From NCBI RefSeq assembly GCF_900176365.1, contig NZ_FWXY01000003.1:124001-188000 (forward strand): DNA of 64,000 nucleotides, given 5' to 3'. Source of the stretch: Desulfocicer vacuolatum DSM 3385. Its GTDB lineage: Bacteria > Desulfobacterota > Desulfobacteria > Desulfobacterales > Desulfobacteraceae. Numbering within the stretch: the first letter of the stretch is position 1; every line of letters begins with the position of its first letter. The notes under the pieces are model-generated. The model saw only the letters and a list, made by a program, of their open reading frames with translations. It had not been told where the DNA came from and searched no databases. Positions 16,723-26,497 of this stretch are shown in pieces. The translations under genes were made by a program, and so were the position numbers.

Positions 16723-17337
16723 TCAATGAATTCCTGACACACATTGCAAAATTTCATCTTCCCCAATTTCTCCATGACGCAACACCCTGGGGGGAAATTG
16801 GGTCACATCCACCACAGTGGAGCCCTTTCCCCCTTTTAATGTCCCGGCATCCAATACCATATCAACGCCCTGCAACAGCCGGGCATCCAGTTCATCAACC
16901 CTGCTGCACCCTTTCTCACCGGAAATATTGGCACTGGTACCGGTCACCGGGATGCCAGCAGCCCGAACCAGTGCCCGGGCAACAGGATGCTGGGGCAACC
17001 TTACACCGATTTTACCGGTGGCAGCAGTTAACGCCCCGGGCAAATTGGGTCCGGCCTCAAACACCAGGGTTACATCACCGGGCCAGAAGCGTTCCATGAT
17101 GGCTTTTGCACTCTGGGGGACCTGTGCCACCAGTTGCCCAAGCCATGAGATATCGGAAATCAACACCAGAATGGGGTTGGACGGCGGCCGCTGTTTAACC
17201 TTAAAAATCTGTGACACCGCCTCAGAACTGGAGGCATCCACGGCCAGTCCATAAAGGCACTTGGCCGGAAACACCACCAGTCCGCCTTGTTTAATCAAAG
17301 TGGCTGCTTTTTCAATGTCCAGTTTCTTACCAGGCAA
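16723..17337 (-). CDS. L-threonylcarbamoyladenylate synthase (TsaC/Sua5/YciO family)
   Basis: Makes threonylcarbamoyl-AMP from Thr, bicarbonate and ATP for t6A37 modification of ANN-decoding tRNAs. At 204 aa it is the short TsaC/YrdC type without the Sua5 C-terminal domain. KQRPPSNPILVLI, PGDVTLVFEAG, GVRLPQHP and GTSANISGEKG are characteristic of the YrdC fold. It overlaps the 3' end of the purD-purE gene by 11 bases, so it is probably cotranslated. YciO-type paralogues share the fold; the complete KxRP and SANIS motifs favour a true TsaC. Confidence 0.9.
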   Translation of the reverse strand: MPGKKLDIEKAATLIKQGGLVVFPAKCLYGLAVDASSSEAVSQIFKVKQRPPSNPILVLISDISWLGQLVAQVPQSAKAIMERFWPGDVTLVFEAGPNLPGALTAATGKIGVRLPQHPVARALVRAAGIPVTGTSANISGEKGCSRVDELDARLLQGVDMVLDAGTLKGGKGSTVVDVTQFPPRVLRHGEIGEDEILQCVSGIH

Positions 17338-19093
17338 GGTTCTCAGCCCTTTTGTTCACCTTATCTGCCATCTCTTTTTTATAATCTGCCAATTTTTCCG
17401 CCAGTACCGGATCAGACGCAGCAAGAATCTGGGCCGCAAAAATACCGGCATTCATGGCACCCGATTTTCCAAGGGCCATGGTGGCCACAGGAACGCCCGG
17501 GGGCATCTGCACCGTTGCCAGCAAAGAGTCCATTCCCTTTAATGCAGAAGAGTCAATGGGTACCCCCACAACGGGCAAAGTGGTGTGGGCGGCAAGTACA
17601 CCGGCCAGATGGGCAGCATGCCCGGCACCGGCAATGATGACCCCCATGCCCTTTTCCCGGGCTGTTTTGGCAAAGGCTTCGGCCCGGGCAGGGGTTCTAT
17701 GGGCCGAGGCCACGGTGACCTCATAGGCAATACCAAATTTTTTAAGCATTTTTAACGCCTGTTCCATCACCGGCAGATCAGAATCACTGCCCATGATCAC
17801 CCCCACCCTGGGGGGTATGGAAAGCCTTGCAATGGCCTTGGCCCCAATATCCTTGCGGTAAAAGCAGTCTTTCCAGGAGATTTTTTCACAGGCGGCATAG
17901 GCCTTGTCCATGGCATTTTTAACCCCGTCTCCCAGGGCTGTAACCCCCAGAACCCGTCCCCCCACAGCCGTGACATCCTCACCGTCAAGGCCGGTTCCGG
18001 CATGGAAAACCACGGTATCTTCAAGGGTTGCAGCATCCTTAAGGCCTTTGATAACAGCGCCCTTTTCATAGGCTCCCGGATATCCACCGGCGGCCATGAC
18101 AACACACATGGTGCTCCTCGGATCAATGTCTGTGGTGTATTTATGAAGGGTACCATCCACGCAGGCTTCCATCAAAGGCACCAGATCACTTTTCAACCGC
18201 ATGAGAATGGGCTGGGTTTCAGGGTCCCCCAGACGCACATTAAATTCCAGCACCTTGATCTGATCCTTGTGGATCATGAGACCGGCATAAAGAACCCCCT
18301 TAAAAGGAATTCCTTCGGCGGCCATGCCCTTAACGGCAGGGATCATCACTTCCTTCATGGCCCGATCCCGGAGCATGAAATCCAGCACCGGGGCCGGAGA
18401 ATAGGCCCCCATCCCACCGGTATTGGGACCTTCATCATTGTCAAAAGCCCGCTTATGATCCTGGGAGGTGGGCATGGGTAAAACCGTTTTCCCGTCCGTT
18501 AATGCAATAAAGGACGCTTCTTCACCTTCAAGGCACTCCTCCACCACCACCAATGAACCGGCATCGCCAAATATGCCTTCTTGCATCATGGCATCAAGGG
18601 CATTTAAAGCTTCTTCTTCACTGGTGCACACAAATACGCCCTTGCCGGCGGCCAGGCCGTCAGCCTTGACCACCAGGGGTGCCCCCATGACACGGATGTA
18701 ATCCCGGGCTTTGTCCACGTCATTAAAAGCCTTGCCCCGGGCCGTGGGAATTCCATACTTTTCCATGATATTTTTGGCAAAAATCTTACTGGCTTCCAGC
18801 TGAGCCCCTTTCCGGGAGGCGCCAAAGGCTTTGAGCCCTTTTTCTTCAAAAAGATCCACAATGCCCTGGGCCAGCGGGGCTTCCGGCCCCACAACGGTGA
18901 GATCAATTTCGTTGTCAGCGGCAAAGGTTGCCAGGGCCTCAATGTCTTCGGCCCCAATGGCCACATTTTCAGCATCAATGGCTGTACCGGCATTACCCGG
19001 TGCACAATAAATTTTATCCACCAGATTACTCTGGGCAATTTTCCACACAAGGGCATGCTCTCTGCCGCCACTTCCCACCACAAGAACCTTCAT
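17327..19093 (-). CDS. purD: PurD-PurE fusion: GAR synthetase / AIR carboxylase (or N5-CAIR mutase)
   Basis: 588 aa combining two purine-synthesis enzymes. Residues 1-~418 are phosphoribosylamine-glycine ligase: VVGSGGREHAL, ATP-grasp VVKADGLAAGKGV (141-153), DNDEGPNTGGMGA and EFNVRLGDPETQ. After a linker of about 10 residues, ~428-588 is PurE: GSDSDLPVM (435-443), SAHRTP (463-468), AGAGHAAHLAG and QMPPGVPVAT. No stop, frameshift or new start separates the domains. Free-standing PurD is about 420-430 aa and PurE about 160-170, so both are complete. They catalyse non-consecutive steps (2 and 6) of IMP synthesis. tsaC overlaps its 3' end. Confidence 0.95.
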   Translation of the reverse strand: MKVLVVGSGGREHALVWKIAQSNLVDKIYCAPGNAGTAIDAENVAIGAEDIEALATFAADNEIDLTVVGPEAPLAQGIVDLFEEKGLKAFGASRKGAQLEASKIFAKNIMEKYGIPTARGKAFNDVDKARDYIRVMGAPLVVKADGLAAGKGVFVCTSEEEALNALDAMMQEGIFGDAGSLVVVEECLEGEEASFIALTDGKTVLPMPTSQDHKRAFDNDEGPNTGGMGAYSPAPVLDFMLRDRAMKEVMIPAVKGMAAEGIPFKGVLYAGLMIHKDQIKVLEFNVRLGDPETQPILMRLKSDLVPLMEACVDGTLHKYTTDIDPRSTMCVVMAAGGYPGAYEKGAVIKGLKDAATLEDTVVFHAGTGLDGEDVTAVGGRVLGVTALGDGVKNAMDKAYAACEKISWKDCFYRKDIGAKAIARLSIPPRVGVIMGSDSDLPVMEQALKMLKKFGIAYEVTVASAHRTPARAEAFAKTAREKGMGVIIAGAGHAAHLAGVLAAHTTLPVVGVPIDSSALKGMDSLLATVQMPPGVPVATMALGKSGAMNAGIFAAQILAASDPVLAEKLADYKKEMADKVNKRAENLAW

Positions 19094-19142
19094 TTTATTT
19101 TCTCCTGAGTCTGTTATCTATATTGTTCAACATTGGTTGGTA

Positions 19143-19341
19143 TTGATTAACTCAACTTTCGGGCTTCATTTCAAAGCTGGCATTTTTAAATGTACCGATG
19201 GGCTCCGTGTGCCGACGGGGTCAGGCTTTTGTTATTGATGTTATCGACCAAGGCCTTTGCCAACGAAAAAAGCCTCGATAATGTCAATAACGAAAGCCTG
19301 ACCCCACCACGAATGCGAACACCGAAAGTTGAGTTGATTAA
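19143..19341. repeat. element F: nested inverted-repeat MITE-like element
   Basis: Outer 20-base arms TTGATTAACTCAACTTTCGG (19143-19162) and their complement (19322-19341) enclose a longer inner pair: 31-base arms starting GGGGTCAGGCTTT at 19217 and its complement at 19275-19305. There is no coding capacity. It lies between the divergently oriented ends of ddl and the start of purD-purE and probably contributes hairpins to the purD leader. Confidence 0.8.
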
Positions 19342-19352
19342 TCATACTTTTT

Positions 19353-20279
19353 TCATTCCATGGCCAGGGCAATGAGGCGATCCAGAAGCGCAGAAAAAGA
19401 GTACCCGGCCACCTGGGCCGCCTGGGGGTAGAGACTGGTGGCAGTCATGCCGGGAATGGTGTTGGTCTCCAGCACATAAAGACGTCCCTGGGACAAAATC
19501 ATGTCTGTGCGACTGTACCCTTTTAAAAACAATGCCTTGTGGGCCGCCATGGCATGGGACTGCACCTGATCCCGAATGGTATCTTCAATGCGTGCAGGGC
19601 AGATCTCTTCGGTGGCACCCGGGGTATACTTGGCTGTATAGTCAAAAAAATCAAACCCTTCACCAGGCAAAATTTCAATGACAGGCAGGGCCTCCAGCGT
19701 ATCATTGCCCAACACTCCGCAGGTGAGTTCCACCCCATCAACGTAAGCTTCAACCATGACCACATCATCAAAGGAGAGCGCTTTTTGCACCGCCGGTGTC
19801 AGCTCTTTTTCTTCTCTAACAATGGACATTCCCACGCTGGAACCTGCACACACCGGTTTCACCACCAGGGGCAGCCCTATTTTTTCAACATAGTATGCCG
19901 CATCCCGGGTCATGGATTTACGAATCACCAGATGCTCCGGCACTGGAATCTGTGCCTGGATATACATCTCCTTGGCTGCCAGCTTATTCATGGCAAGGGC
20001 GCTGCCAAGAACTCCGGCCCCCTGATAGGGAATTTTCAGCAAATCCAGAAGTCCCTGGACAGTGCCGTCTTCTCCGTTGGGGCCATGGAGAATTAAAAGG
20101 GCCACATCTATGGATGACGACTGGTCCACAAGACGTGCCAGATCCGTTTTAGGATCGTATTGATAAATTTCGTACTTATTTTTATCCAGGGCCTCATACA
20201 CCTGTTTTGCACTGTTCAAGGAGACATCCCTTTCCGGTGTATCTCCTCCTGACAGCAATGCCAGCCTTATTTTTTTCAT
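19353..20279 (-). CDS. ddl: D-alanine-D-alanine ligase
   Basis: ATP-grasp enzyme joining two D-Ala for peptidoglycan precursors, cytosolic. 308 aa, full length. N-terminal domain LALLSGGDTPERDVSLNS, ILHGPNGEDGTVQGLLDLL (the HGxxGEDG motif), PLVVKPVCAGSSVGM, and the C-terminal metal and D-Ala-binding segment LETNTIPGMTATSLYPQAA. Its start codon overlaps the stop of the upstream membrane-protein gene by 4 bases (ATGA type). In most bacteria ddl lies in the mur cluster; here it is isolated. Confidence 0.95.
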   Translation of the reverse strand: MKKIRLALLSGGDTPERDVSLNSAKQVYEALDKNKYEIYQYDPKTDLARLVDQSSSIDVALLILHGPNGEDGTVQGLLDLLKIPYQGAGVLGSALAMNKLAAKEMYIQAQIPVPEHLVIRKSMTRDAAYYVEKIGLPLVVKPVCAGSSVGMSIVREEKELTPAVQKALSFDDVVMVEAYVDGVELTCGVLGNDTLEALPVIEILPGEGFDFFDYTAKYTPGATEEICPARIEDTIRDQVQSHAMAAHKALFLKGYSRTDMILSQGRLYVLETNTIPGMTATSLYPQAAQVAGYSFSALLDRLIALAME

Positions 20280-20881
20280 CCCATTTCCCCCCTGTTCGAT
20301 TTATCCGGTTGCCGGTTTTCACCCGGCATATTGTCCATATTAATGGATTCCAGAGCGTCGGCCAGATCTCCGGTATGATTTCCGGAAAAAATCTGCTCCT
20401 TGGCCAAATCAAACTCCTCCCTGGTAATTAAATCACTCAGATAGAGCTGGGCCAGATCAGATAAACGCTTATCCGGTGATTCCTGTGCCGATGCCAGTAA
20501 AGGAACCGCTTCTCCCCGGGAATTCAGGGGCTGTTCCAGGGCCATCACATTGGAAGCAGATGGCGTGCCCCCGTCAATTTTAACAGATGCCATGCCCCCC
20601 AGAAGCTTGATCTCCACATTGCGGCCCTGGAACTGGGGAAATGCAAGGATCTCTTTTATCTCCCGGGTATTTTTTTTCATGCGCAGATAAAAAATCCAGA
20701 AAAGCGCAATGATAAGAACAGCAAGGCCTGCCATGATCCAGGGCAGATAATGATAAACGCCTCTGAACAGCACCACAGTGATGCCGGTACCGGCCAGCAG
20801 AAATACATGGAGAAGCAAAACAAAATATGCAGCAAAGAGACTCTTAAAAATCCCCTCCTGGTCTCGTTTTTTATTTTTCAT
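20276..20881 (-). CDS. unknown membrane protein with SHOCT-like C-terminal motif
   Basis: 201 aa. Two hydrophobic helices near residues 13-38 and 46-66 are followed by a cytosolic region. Residues about 140-165 (RLSDLAQLYLSDLITREEFDLAKEQIF) resemble a SHOCT-type short helical oligomerisation motif, in which Leu-x-x-Leu-hydrophobic-x-x-Gly/x-x-Ile-Thr-x-x-Glu-Phe is typical. Ends within the ddl start (ATGA overlap), so it is cotranscribed with ddl. No enzymatic motif; function unknown. Confidence 0.75.
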   Translation of the reverse strand: MKNKKRDQEGIFKSLFAAYFVLLLHVFLLAGTGITVVLFRGVYHYLPWIMAGLAVLIIALFWIFYLRMKKNTREIKEILAFPQFQGRNVEIKLLGGMASVKIDGGTPSASNVMALEQPLNSRGEAVPLLASAQESPDKRLSDLAQLYLSDLITREEFDLAKEQIFSGNHTGDLADALESINMDNMPGENRQPDKSNRGEMG

Positions 20882-20917
20882 AAAATCCTTAATTATCGGT
20901 CATAAAAGCGTTGTTAA

Positions 20918-21286
20918 CTATGAAATTTTTTTAATCACACGATCCTGATAAAGGCCGGGGATATGACATTTATCATGATTTCCCCGGGAAGCGTTCAACC
21001 TGTTGATCAAAAAATTTAATTTTTTTTGAACCTTGTATCGTTCCGGTGCATCAGATGCCATTGTGTGCAAAAGCGATTCCACATTTTCTATCTCTTTTCT
21101 TAACTTCACCTCCGGCGGTAGAAACCCTGCATTTTTAAGCACCCGGTGGGCCATGCGAAACTCTTCGGGTATACTCATATCTTCAAGATTCAAAGGTTTA
21201 CCTGCACCGGGCAGATTGTCAAGTTCCCCTTTCTGCCGGGCCTTTAAAATTCTTTGTTCCACCAACTTTTCAAATCCGGTTACCAT
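20918..21286 (-). CDS. DUF1992 (DnaJ-C28-like) protein
   Basis: 122 aa from the ATG at 21286, chosen because GGAGAAG precedes it; an in-frame upstream ATG at 21328 would add 14 unconserved residues. The core GFEKLVEQRILKARQKGELDNLPGAGKPLNLED is the DUF1992 signature, shared with YhdN-like proteins and human DNAJC28. Helical and basic; biochemical role not established. It precedes the membrane protein-ddl pair on the same strand with a 36-base gap and may share its transcript. The roughly 580 bases upstream, to fusA, hold no gene or signal I can support. Confidence 0.85.
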   Translation of the reverse strand: MVTGFEKLVEQRILKARQKGELDNLPGAGKPLNLEDMSIPEEFRMAHRVLKNAGFLPPEVKLRKEIENVESLLHTMASDAPERYKVQKKLNFLINRLNASRGNHDKCHIPGLYQDRVIKKIS

Positions 21287-21869
21287 GCCGGTATCTTCTC
21301 CCGGTGGGCACAGCTGTTTTACCCCCACCCTTTAACAAAAATAAAATTTAGAATCTATGGAAGCCTGATTTTTAAGAACGCTCATAGGGCAAATCAATGT
21401 GATATTCTTAATATTTTGGGATCACCCTGCCCTTAATAACCACCACACCCACAGCAAACCAAATAAAAATATCAGGCACAAGACACACAACACAAACCCA
21501 TGCTCACTACAGGAAAGGGATAAAAGATGAGGTGATAATCAAATTTTTAATATTATAGAAAACACGCTTCATTTGCAAGGCCAAATCTTTTCAAATGTTT
21601 ATTTTCTTGACACTTTTTGCTGGTTACTGTATCCAATTTATTCTTAATTAAACAACAAAATTTTACAGTGTGGCCACATCCCGATGCCCGGGACACACAA
21701 TGGCAAACAACCCGTTGTCCTGATAGAAAAACAATCCCATCCCGGGGGTGGGCTGAAAACCGCAAGATCTGTCCTGTGGAGCCAACCGTCGGCCGGGACA
21801 ACACACATTAAGCCCAAGCCTTTTTTCAACGTGGCCCCTGGAATCCCTTACCATAAGCAGGCATAGACC

Positions 21870-23903
21870 ATGAGCAAAAAAACACCTATTTCTCAAATAA
21901 GAAACATCGGCATCATGGCCCACATTGATGCGGGCAAAACCACGGTCACCGAGCGTATCCTCTACTACACAGGAAAATCCCATAAAATCGGTGAAGTCCA
22001 CGACGGAGAAGCTGTCATGGACTGGATGGAGGATGAACAGAACCGGGGAATCACCATCACCTCGGCTGTCACCACCTGTCAGTGGAACAGATCCCTGATC
22101 CAGATCATAGACACACCGGGACATGTGGATTTCACCATTGAGGTGGAAAGAGCCCTCCGGGTCCTTGACGGTGCCGTGGGGGTATTTTGTGCCGTGGGAG
22201 GAGTGGAGCCCCAGTCAGAAACCGTGTGGCGCCAGGCAGACAAATACGATGTGCCCAGAATTGCCTTTATCAATAAAATGGACCGCACAGGTGCTGATTT
22301 TTTTAATGTAATTGATATGATCCGGGAACGACTGAGGGCAACCCCTTTGATGATCCAGATTCCAGTGGGTTCAGAAGACCGGTTTTCCGGCGTCATTGAT
22401 CTGATTTCCATGGAGCAGATCACCTGGGATGATGAAACACTGGGGGCAGAATTTTCCAAGGGCCCCATTGAACCGGACATGGAAACCAAGGCCCGGGAGT
22501 ACAGAGAAACGCTTCTGGAAACCCTGTCCGAGGTGGATGATACCATCATGGAAAAATACCTTGGGGAAGAGGAGATTTCCATAAAAGAGCTCCAGAGCGC
22601 CATCCGCTCTGCCACCATCGCCCGGGAACTGGTTCCTGTGATGTGCGGCACGGCGTTAAAAAACAAGGGAATACAGCCCCTTTTAAATGCCATTGAAAAC
22701 TTTTTGCCAAGCCCCAAAGATATCCCTCCGGTGCAAGGCATCCACCCGCACACAGAAAAACCCATGGAGTTTCCTCCCCATAAAACAGCCCCCCTTTCGG
22801 CATTGATTTTCAAAGTATCCATGATTGAGGGCCGGAAACTCTCCTTTGCAAGAATTTACAGCGGCACCCTCAAAGCCGGGGAAGATGTGTTCAACCCCAC
22901 CTTAAAGAAAAAGGAAAAAATTTCCCGGATTCTTAAAATGCATGCCAATAAACGGGAACGGGTGGAAGAAGCCTATGCCGGAGACATTGTGGGTATCCTT
23001 GGACTGAAAAAAAGCTCCACAGGTGAGACCCTTTGCTCTTCCAAAGACCAGGTACTTCTGGAAAAAATGGAGTTTGACAAACCTGTTATCTCCATTGCCA
23101 TTGAGCCCAGAACCCATGCAGATCAGGAGAAACTCGAAGAAGTACTGGAAAAATTCACCATTGAAGATCCCACATTAAAGGTCAAAATTGATGAAGATAC
23201 AGGCCAGACCATCCTGTCCGGCATGGGGGAACTTCACCTTGAGATCATCATCAGCCGCATGAAAAGAGAGTTTAAAACCGATGTAAATGTGGGCAGCCCC
23301 CAGGTGGTTTACCGGGAAAGCATGGATGCCCCCTCCACCGGGCATGCGCTTTTTGACAGAGAAATTGCCGGAAAACAGCATTTTGCAGAAATTAGCCTGG
23401 AATTGTCTCCCCTGGAGCGTGGGAAAGGCATAGAATTCAGCTTCCAGGCCCCGGAAGAGTCCATCCCGGAAAATTACATCCCAGCCGTGGAAAAAGGGGC
23501 AAGGGAAGCATTGGAAAGCGGTTTTATTAAAGGATATCCCATGGTGGATACCAGAATCACCGTAAAAGAGGCCTCATGCCGGGAATCCCAGAGCTCGGAA
23601 CTTGGTTTTTCCGTGTGTGCCTCCATGGCCTGTAGAAATGCCATGGAACAAGGGGCCGTGTACCTGCTCCAGCCCATCATGGATGTGGAAGTTCTGGTAC
23701 CGGATAATTACATGGGAGAAGCCATTGGGGATTTAAATACCCGGGGGGGTAAAGTTGAATCCATCGAGCCCAGAAATGACATCCAGGTGATCAGTGCCAC
23801 CGTCCCTCTGGCCAAAATGTTTGGCTATTCCACGGCATTGAGGTCTGCCACCCAGGGCCGGGGAACCTTTTCCATGAAATTTTCCCGATTTGACAAAGAG
23901 TAA
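21870..23903 (+). CDS. fusA: elongation factor G (EF-G family translocase)
   Basis: GTPase that drives ribosomal translocation. 677 aa. G domain motifs: G1 AHIDAGKTT (residues 17-25), G2 RGITITSA, G3 DTPGHVDF, G4 NKMD; then domains II-V, ending [11 protein letters not shown]. It stands alone rather than in the rpsL-rpsG-fusA-tuf string, so it may be a second EF-G (delta-group bacteria often carry more than one) with a role in elongation or recycling; the sequence does not decide which. Domain IV and the domain-III/V region are intact, arguing against a tetracycline-resistance TetM-type protein. Confidence 0.93.
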   Translation: MSKKTPISQIRNIGIMAHIDAGKTTVTERILYYTGKSHKIGEVHDGEAVMDWMEDEQNRGITITSAVTTCQWNRSLIQIIDTPGHVDFTIEVERALRVLDGAVGVFCAVGGVEPQSETVWRQADKYDVPRIAFINKMDRTGADFFNVIDMIRERLRATPLMIQIPVGSEDRFSGVIDLISMEQITWDDETLGAEFSKGPIEPDMETKAREYRETLLETLSEVDDTIMEKYLGEEEISIKELQSAIRSATIARELVPVMCGTALKNKGIQPLLNAIENFLPSPKDIPPVQGIHPHTEKPMEFPPHKTAPLSALIFKVSMIEGRKLSFARIYSGTLKAGEDVFNPTLKKKEKISRILKMHANKRERVEEAYAGDIVGILGLKKSSTGETLCSSKDQVLLEKMEFDKPVISIAIEPRTHADQEKLEEVLEKFTIEDPTLKVKIDEDTGQTILSGMGELHLEIIISRMKREFKTDVNVGSPQVVYRESMDAPSTGHALFDREIAGKQHFAEISLELSPLERGKGIEFSFQAPEESIPENYIPAVEKGAREALESGFIKGYPMVDTRITVKEASCRESQSSELGFSVCASMACRNAMEQGAVYLLQPIMDVEVLVPDNYMGEAIGDLNTRGGKVESIEPRNDIQVISATVPLAKMFGYSTALRSATQGRGTFSMKFSRFDKE

Positions 23904-23976
23904 GCGTCTGTTTAAAAATCAGGGAATGGCAATGAACTCCCATGAAATTGCAGCCGATTCATCTATTTTTTAGTTA

Positions 23977-24103
23977 ATATTCGGTCAGCGCCCCATTTTC
24001 ACCTGTTTTGGCCTGCTCACCCGTAGCAATAGTATGCTACGCAGTCCCAAGCAGGTGAATATGGGGCACGGCCCAAACATTTACATTACCAAGCCGAATA
24101 TTT
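23977..24103. repeat. C-family palindromic element, uninterrupted copy
   Basis: 127-bp imperfect palindrome with ends AATATTCGG/CCGAATATT, inner arms CCCCATTTTCACCTG/CAGGTGAATATGGGG and a GTAGCA...TGCTAC tip. A second copy at 29301-29533 is interrupted by a D element. It follows the fusA stop and could act as a bidirectional terminator for fusA and the convergent M48 gene. Confidence 0.7.
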
Positions 24104-24146
24104 ACATTTTTTAGAAGTCCCCAAGACAGATGGAAGGAGTCAACAC

Positions 24147-25556
24147 TCACCCCCTTTTCTTCTTTTTTTGTTTTTCCATCTGCCCGATCATTTCCCGTGC
24201 CCCTGTCTTCATTTCACCGTCGGGGAGCAAGGCAATGCTTTTTTTCAAATGAAAGACAGCATTTTTAAATGCGCTTATTTCATAGTAGTAGCGCCCAAGA
24301 TAGTAATGGGTCTGATCTGTCTGCTGCCGTTGCCTGGCCACATCAGCCATGAAGTAATAGGATTTTGGAAAAACATCCCCGGCGGTTTGTATGGTTTTTA
24401 ACAATCCCCGCTCTGCCTTGTCCCCTTTCCCCATCATCCACAGTGCCCAGGCCTGGTAATAAGTGGCCTGGGTGGCAATGGCCGGTATTTTTTCAAGCCC
24501 TGCCATGAGATCAAATGCTTTTTTGCCATCCCCGGCCAAAAGATAGACATGCCCCGTTTCCAGAAGAATATAAGGGTCAAATATCTTCTGGGACAACGCC
24601 CGACGCAGATGAACCAGGGCCTCATCCAACCGGGACACCCGGGGGAGCAGAACCCCCATACCATAATGTACGGCAGGATCATTGGGATTTTTTTCCAAAA
24701 GGTGATTAAATTCCTGCTCTGTTTCATCCACAGCCCCATAAAGACCTGCAAGACGGTGTTTTACCAGATCAAAACGAAAGGGATCAATGCCGTTATCGGG
24801 CTCGGTTTCGTCCCCATGCTGATCCAGCCACGAAGAGATATAAACAATGCGGTCTGCAGAACCGGGATGGGTCTTGAGATATCCGGGAATTTTTTCCGAA
24901 CCGTACCAGTCCCGGGAACGAATCTTTTCAAGCCCAGTCAACAATCCCCGGGGATCAAAGGAAGCGGCCTGGGTAAGTAAAATTCCCTTTTGATCTGCTT
25001 CGGTTTCATTCTCACGGCTGTAGGCCAGCATGGAAGTCTGCCCCACGGCCATGGCCCCCATGGCCACCGCCTGTCCGGCATCAGCCCCCCCTGCGGCCCC
25101 CACCAATACCCCGGCAAGCACCCCGGCAAGGGTTCCCATGTTCACCACCTTGGAGCGGTCGATCATCTGGGAAACATGGCGACATGCCGCATGGGCTGAT
25201 TCATGCCCAAGAATACCGGCCAGTTCATCCACATTATCAAGGGAAGTAATCAACCCCCGGTGTACAAAGATATTCCCCCCCGGGGTGGCAAAGGCATTAA
25301 ATTGACCATTATCCACGATGTAAAAAGAAAAGGGAAACGGCTGGGGGGGCAATTGCGCCACAATGCGTCTTCCCACCTCGGACACAAGGGCCACGGCCAT
25401 GGGGTCTTTAACCAGCTTGTTCTGCATGGATATGGCCTCCATGAACTCCTTGGCCATCTTTCTTTCCTCGGAAATGGATATGGCCCATGCACAACGAACC
25501 TGGCAGTGCAGGAGAATCACAATGACCACCCACGCTATTTTCTTTTCTGTTGACAT
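24147..25556 (-). CDS. M48 family metallopeptidase with helical repeats (BepA/YfgC-like)
   Basis: 469-aa secreted zinc protease. A hydrophobic N-terminal signal (about residues 6-25, ending CAWA) directs it to the periplasm. The peptidase domain carries HESAH at 118-122 (Zn ligands His118, His122; catalytic Glu119) and ENETEADQKG supplying the third ligand. After ~240, TPR-like helical repeats run to the end (HYGMGVLLPRVSRLDEALVHLRRAL and similar). BepA-type proteins degrade or chaperone misfolded outer-membrane beta-barrels such as LptD; the same role is inferred here. It is convergent with fusA, with a C-family palindrome between. Confidence 0.92.
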   Translation of the reverse strand: MSTEKKIAWVVIVILLHCQVRCAWAISISEERKMAKEFMEAISMQNKLVKDPMAVALVSEVGRRIVAQLPPQPFPFSFYIVDNGQFNAFATPGGNIFVHRGLITSLDNVDELAGILGHESAHAACRHVSQMIDRSKVVNMGTLAGVLAGVLVGAAGGADAGQAVAMGAMAVGQTSMLAYSRENETEADQKGILLTQAASFDPRGLLTGLEKIRSRDWYGSEKIPGYLKTHPGSADRIVYISSWLDQHGDETEPDNGIDPFRFDLVKHRLAGLYGAVDETEQEFNHLLEKNPNDPAVHYGMGVLLPRVSRLDEALVHLRRALSQKIFDPYILLETGHVYLLAGDGKKAFDLMAGLEKIPAIATQATYYQAWALWMMGKGDKAERGLLKTIQTAGDVFPKSYYFMADVARQRQQTDQTHYYLGRYYYEISAFKNAVFHLKKSIALLPDGEMKTGAREMIGQMEKQKKKKRG

Positions 25557-25663
25557 ATTAACATTCCTTCACTTTTTTTAATCCCCGGAAAAATCATCAT
25601 CGTTGCTGATGATTTAATTATCTTATACCCGGGCACGAAGATCAACCGATCCCATCATTTTTT

Positions 25664-25692
25664 TTGACAAAACACTTGTTTTTTATTATAAA
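25664..25692 (+). promoter_or_regulatory. strong sigma70 promoter for the HTH-cupin / acyl-CoA synthetase operon
   Basis: TTGACA (25664-25669) and TATAAA (25687-25692) with 17 bases between, near-consensus. The leader to the first ATG is about 200 bases and contains no further gene. Confidence 0.7.
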
Positions 25693-25899
25693 AAAAACTT
25701 TTAATTTTTTTACTTAGGCAAGTTTGAAACATCAGAGGATCAAAGTAAAATTTCATAAGAGCGAGAATCAATTTTCTCAAATTTTATGTCAATGGTAGAA
25801 CTATTGGCCGAAAATTGAGATTAATCGAAAGCCCACCCATGAGATTGCAGCTGATTCATCTATTTTAAACAGGCCATTAATCCCCCAAGAGGAGACACA

Positions 25900-26469
25900 A
25901 TGCAAACCGGAAAAGTGAGCCAGCGCATCACCTATTTCATGGAAAAAAGAGACATAGACCTGGAAAAACTCTCCCAACTCACAGGCCTTGACACCCCATT
26001 TTTAAACACCATGCTCACCGACAATGTTTACCCCCCCCTGGGTCCCCTGATGAAAATTGCCAGGGCCCTTGGGGTCCGTCTGGGAACCTTTCTGGATGAC
26101 CAGGACAGCAAAGACCCTTTTATAGTGCGACGTCCAGACAGAGAGGCGGAGATCAGCGTACTTGGGGGCAAAGGCAAACCCGCAGCCCTGAAATTCTATT
26201 CCCTGGGCAAAGGCAAGACAGACCGTCACATGGAACCTTTTTTCGTTGAAATTCTTCCGGAATCTGCCAAAGAAAAAAAACTTTCCTCCCATGAAGGAGA
26301 AGAATTTATTGTGGTGCAGCAGGGAAGTATTGAAATCATTTACGGCAAAGAGATTTACCGCCTGAACAAAGGTGACAGCGTTTATTACAATTCCGTGGTA
26401 CCCCATTATGTCAGCTGCGTGGGGGATGAAAAAGCGGAAATTCTTGCGGTTATCTACATTCCCAAATAA
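25900..26469 (+). CDS. XRE-type HTH plus cupin regulator
   Basis: 189 aa. The N-terminal third (about residues 5-65) is a Cro/C1-like helix-turn-helix ([43 protein letters not shown]), and the C-terminal half is a single cupin barrel ([41 protein letters not shown]). This architecture senses a small ligand in the cupin and represses or activates nearby genes. It lies 28 bases ahead of the acyl-CoA synthetase, the arrangement seen for fatty-acid and organic-acid activation operons; the ligand is likely an acyl or acid compound (inference). GAGGAG occurs ahead of the ATG. Confidence 0.9.
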   Translation: MQTGKVSQRITYFMEKRDIDLEKLSQLTGLDTPFLNTMLTDNVYPPLGPLMKIARALGVRLGTFLDDQDSKDPFIVRRPDREAEISVLGGKGKPAALKFYSLGKGKTDRHMEPFFVEILPESAKEKKLSSHEGEEFIVVQQGSIEIIYGKEIYRLNKGDSVYYNSVVPHYVSCVGDEKAEILAVIYIPK

Positions 26470-26497
26470 GCCAACAAATCACCATGGAGACAATAAA

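Noticed and set aside
21553-21804. Minus-strand 83-codon frame (and a 153-codon frame overlapping it) upstream of fusA
   Set aside because: No Shine-Dalgarno, no family match by eye; the longer frame runs into fusA antisense.
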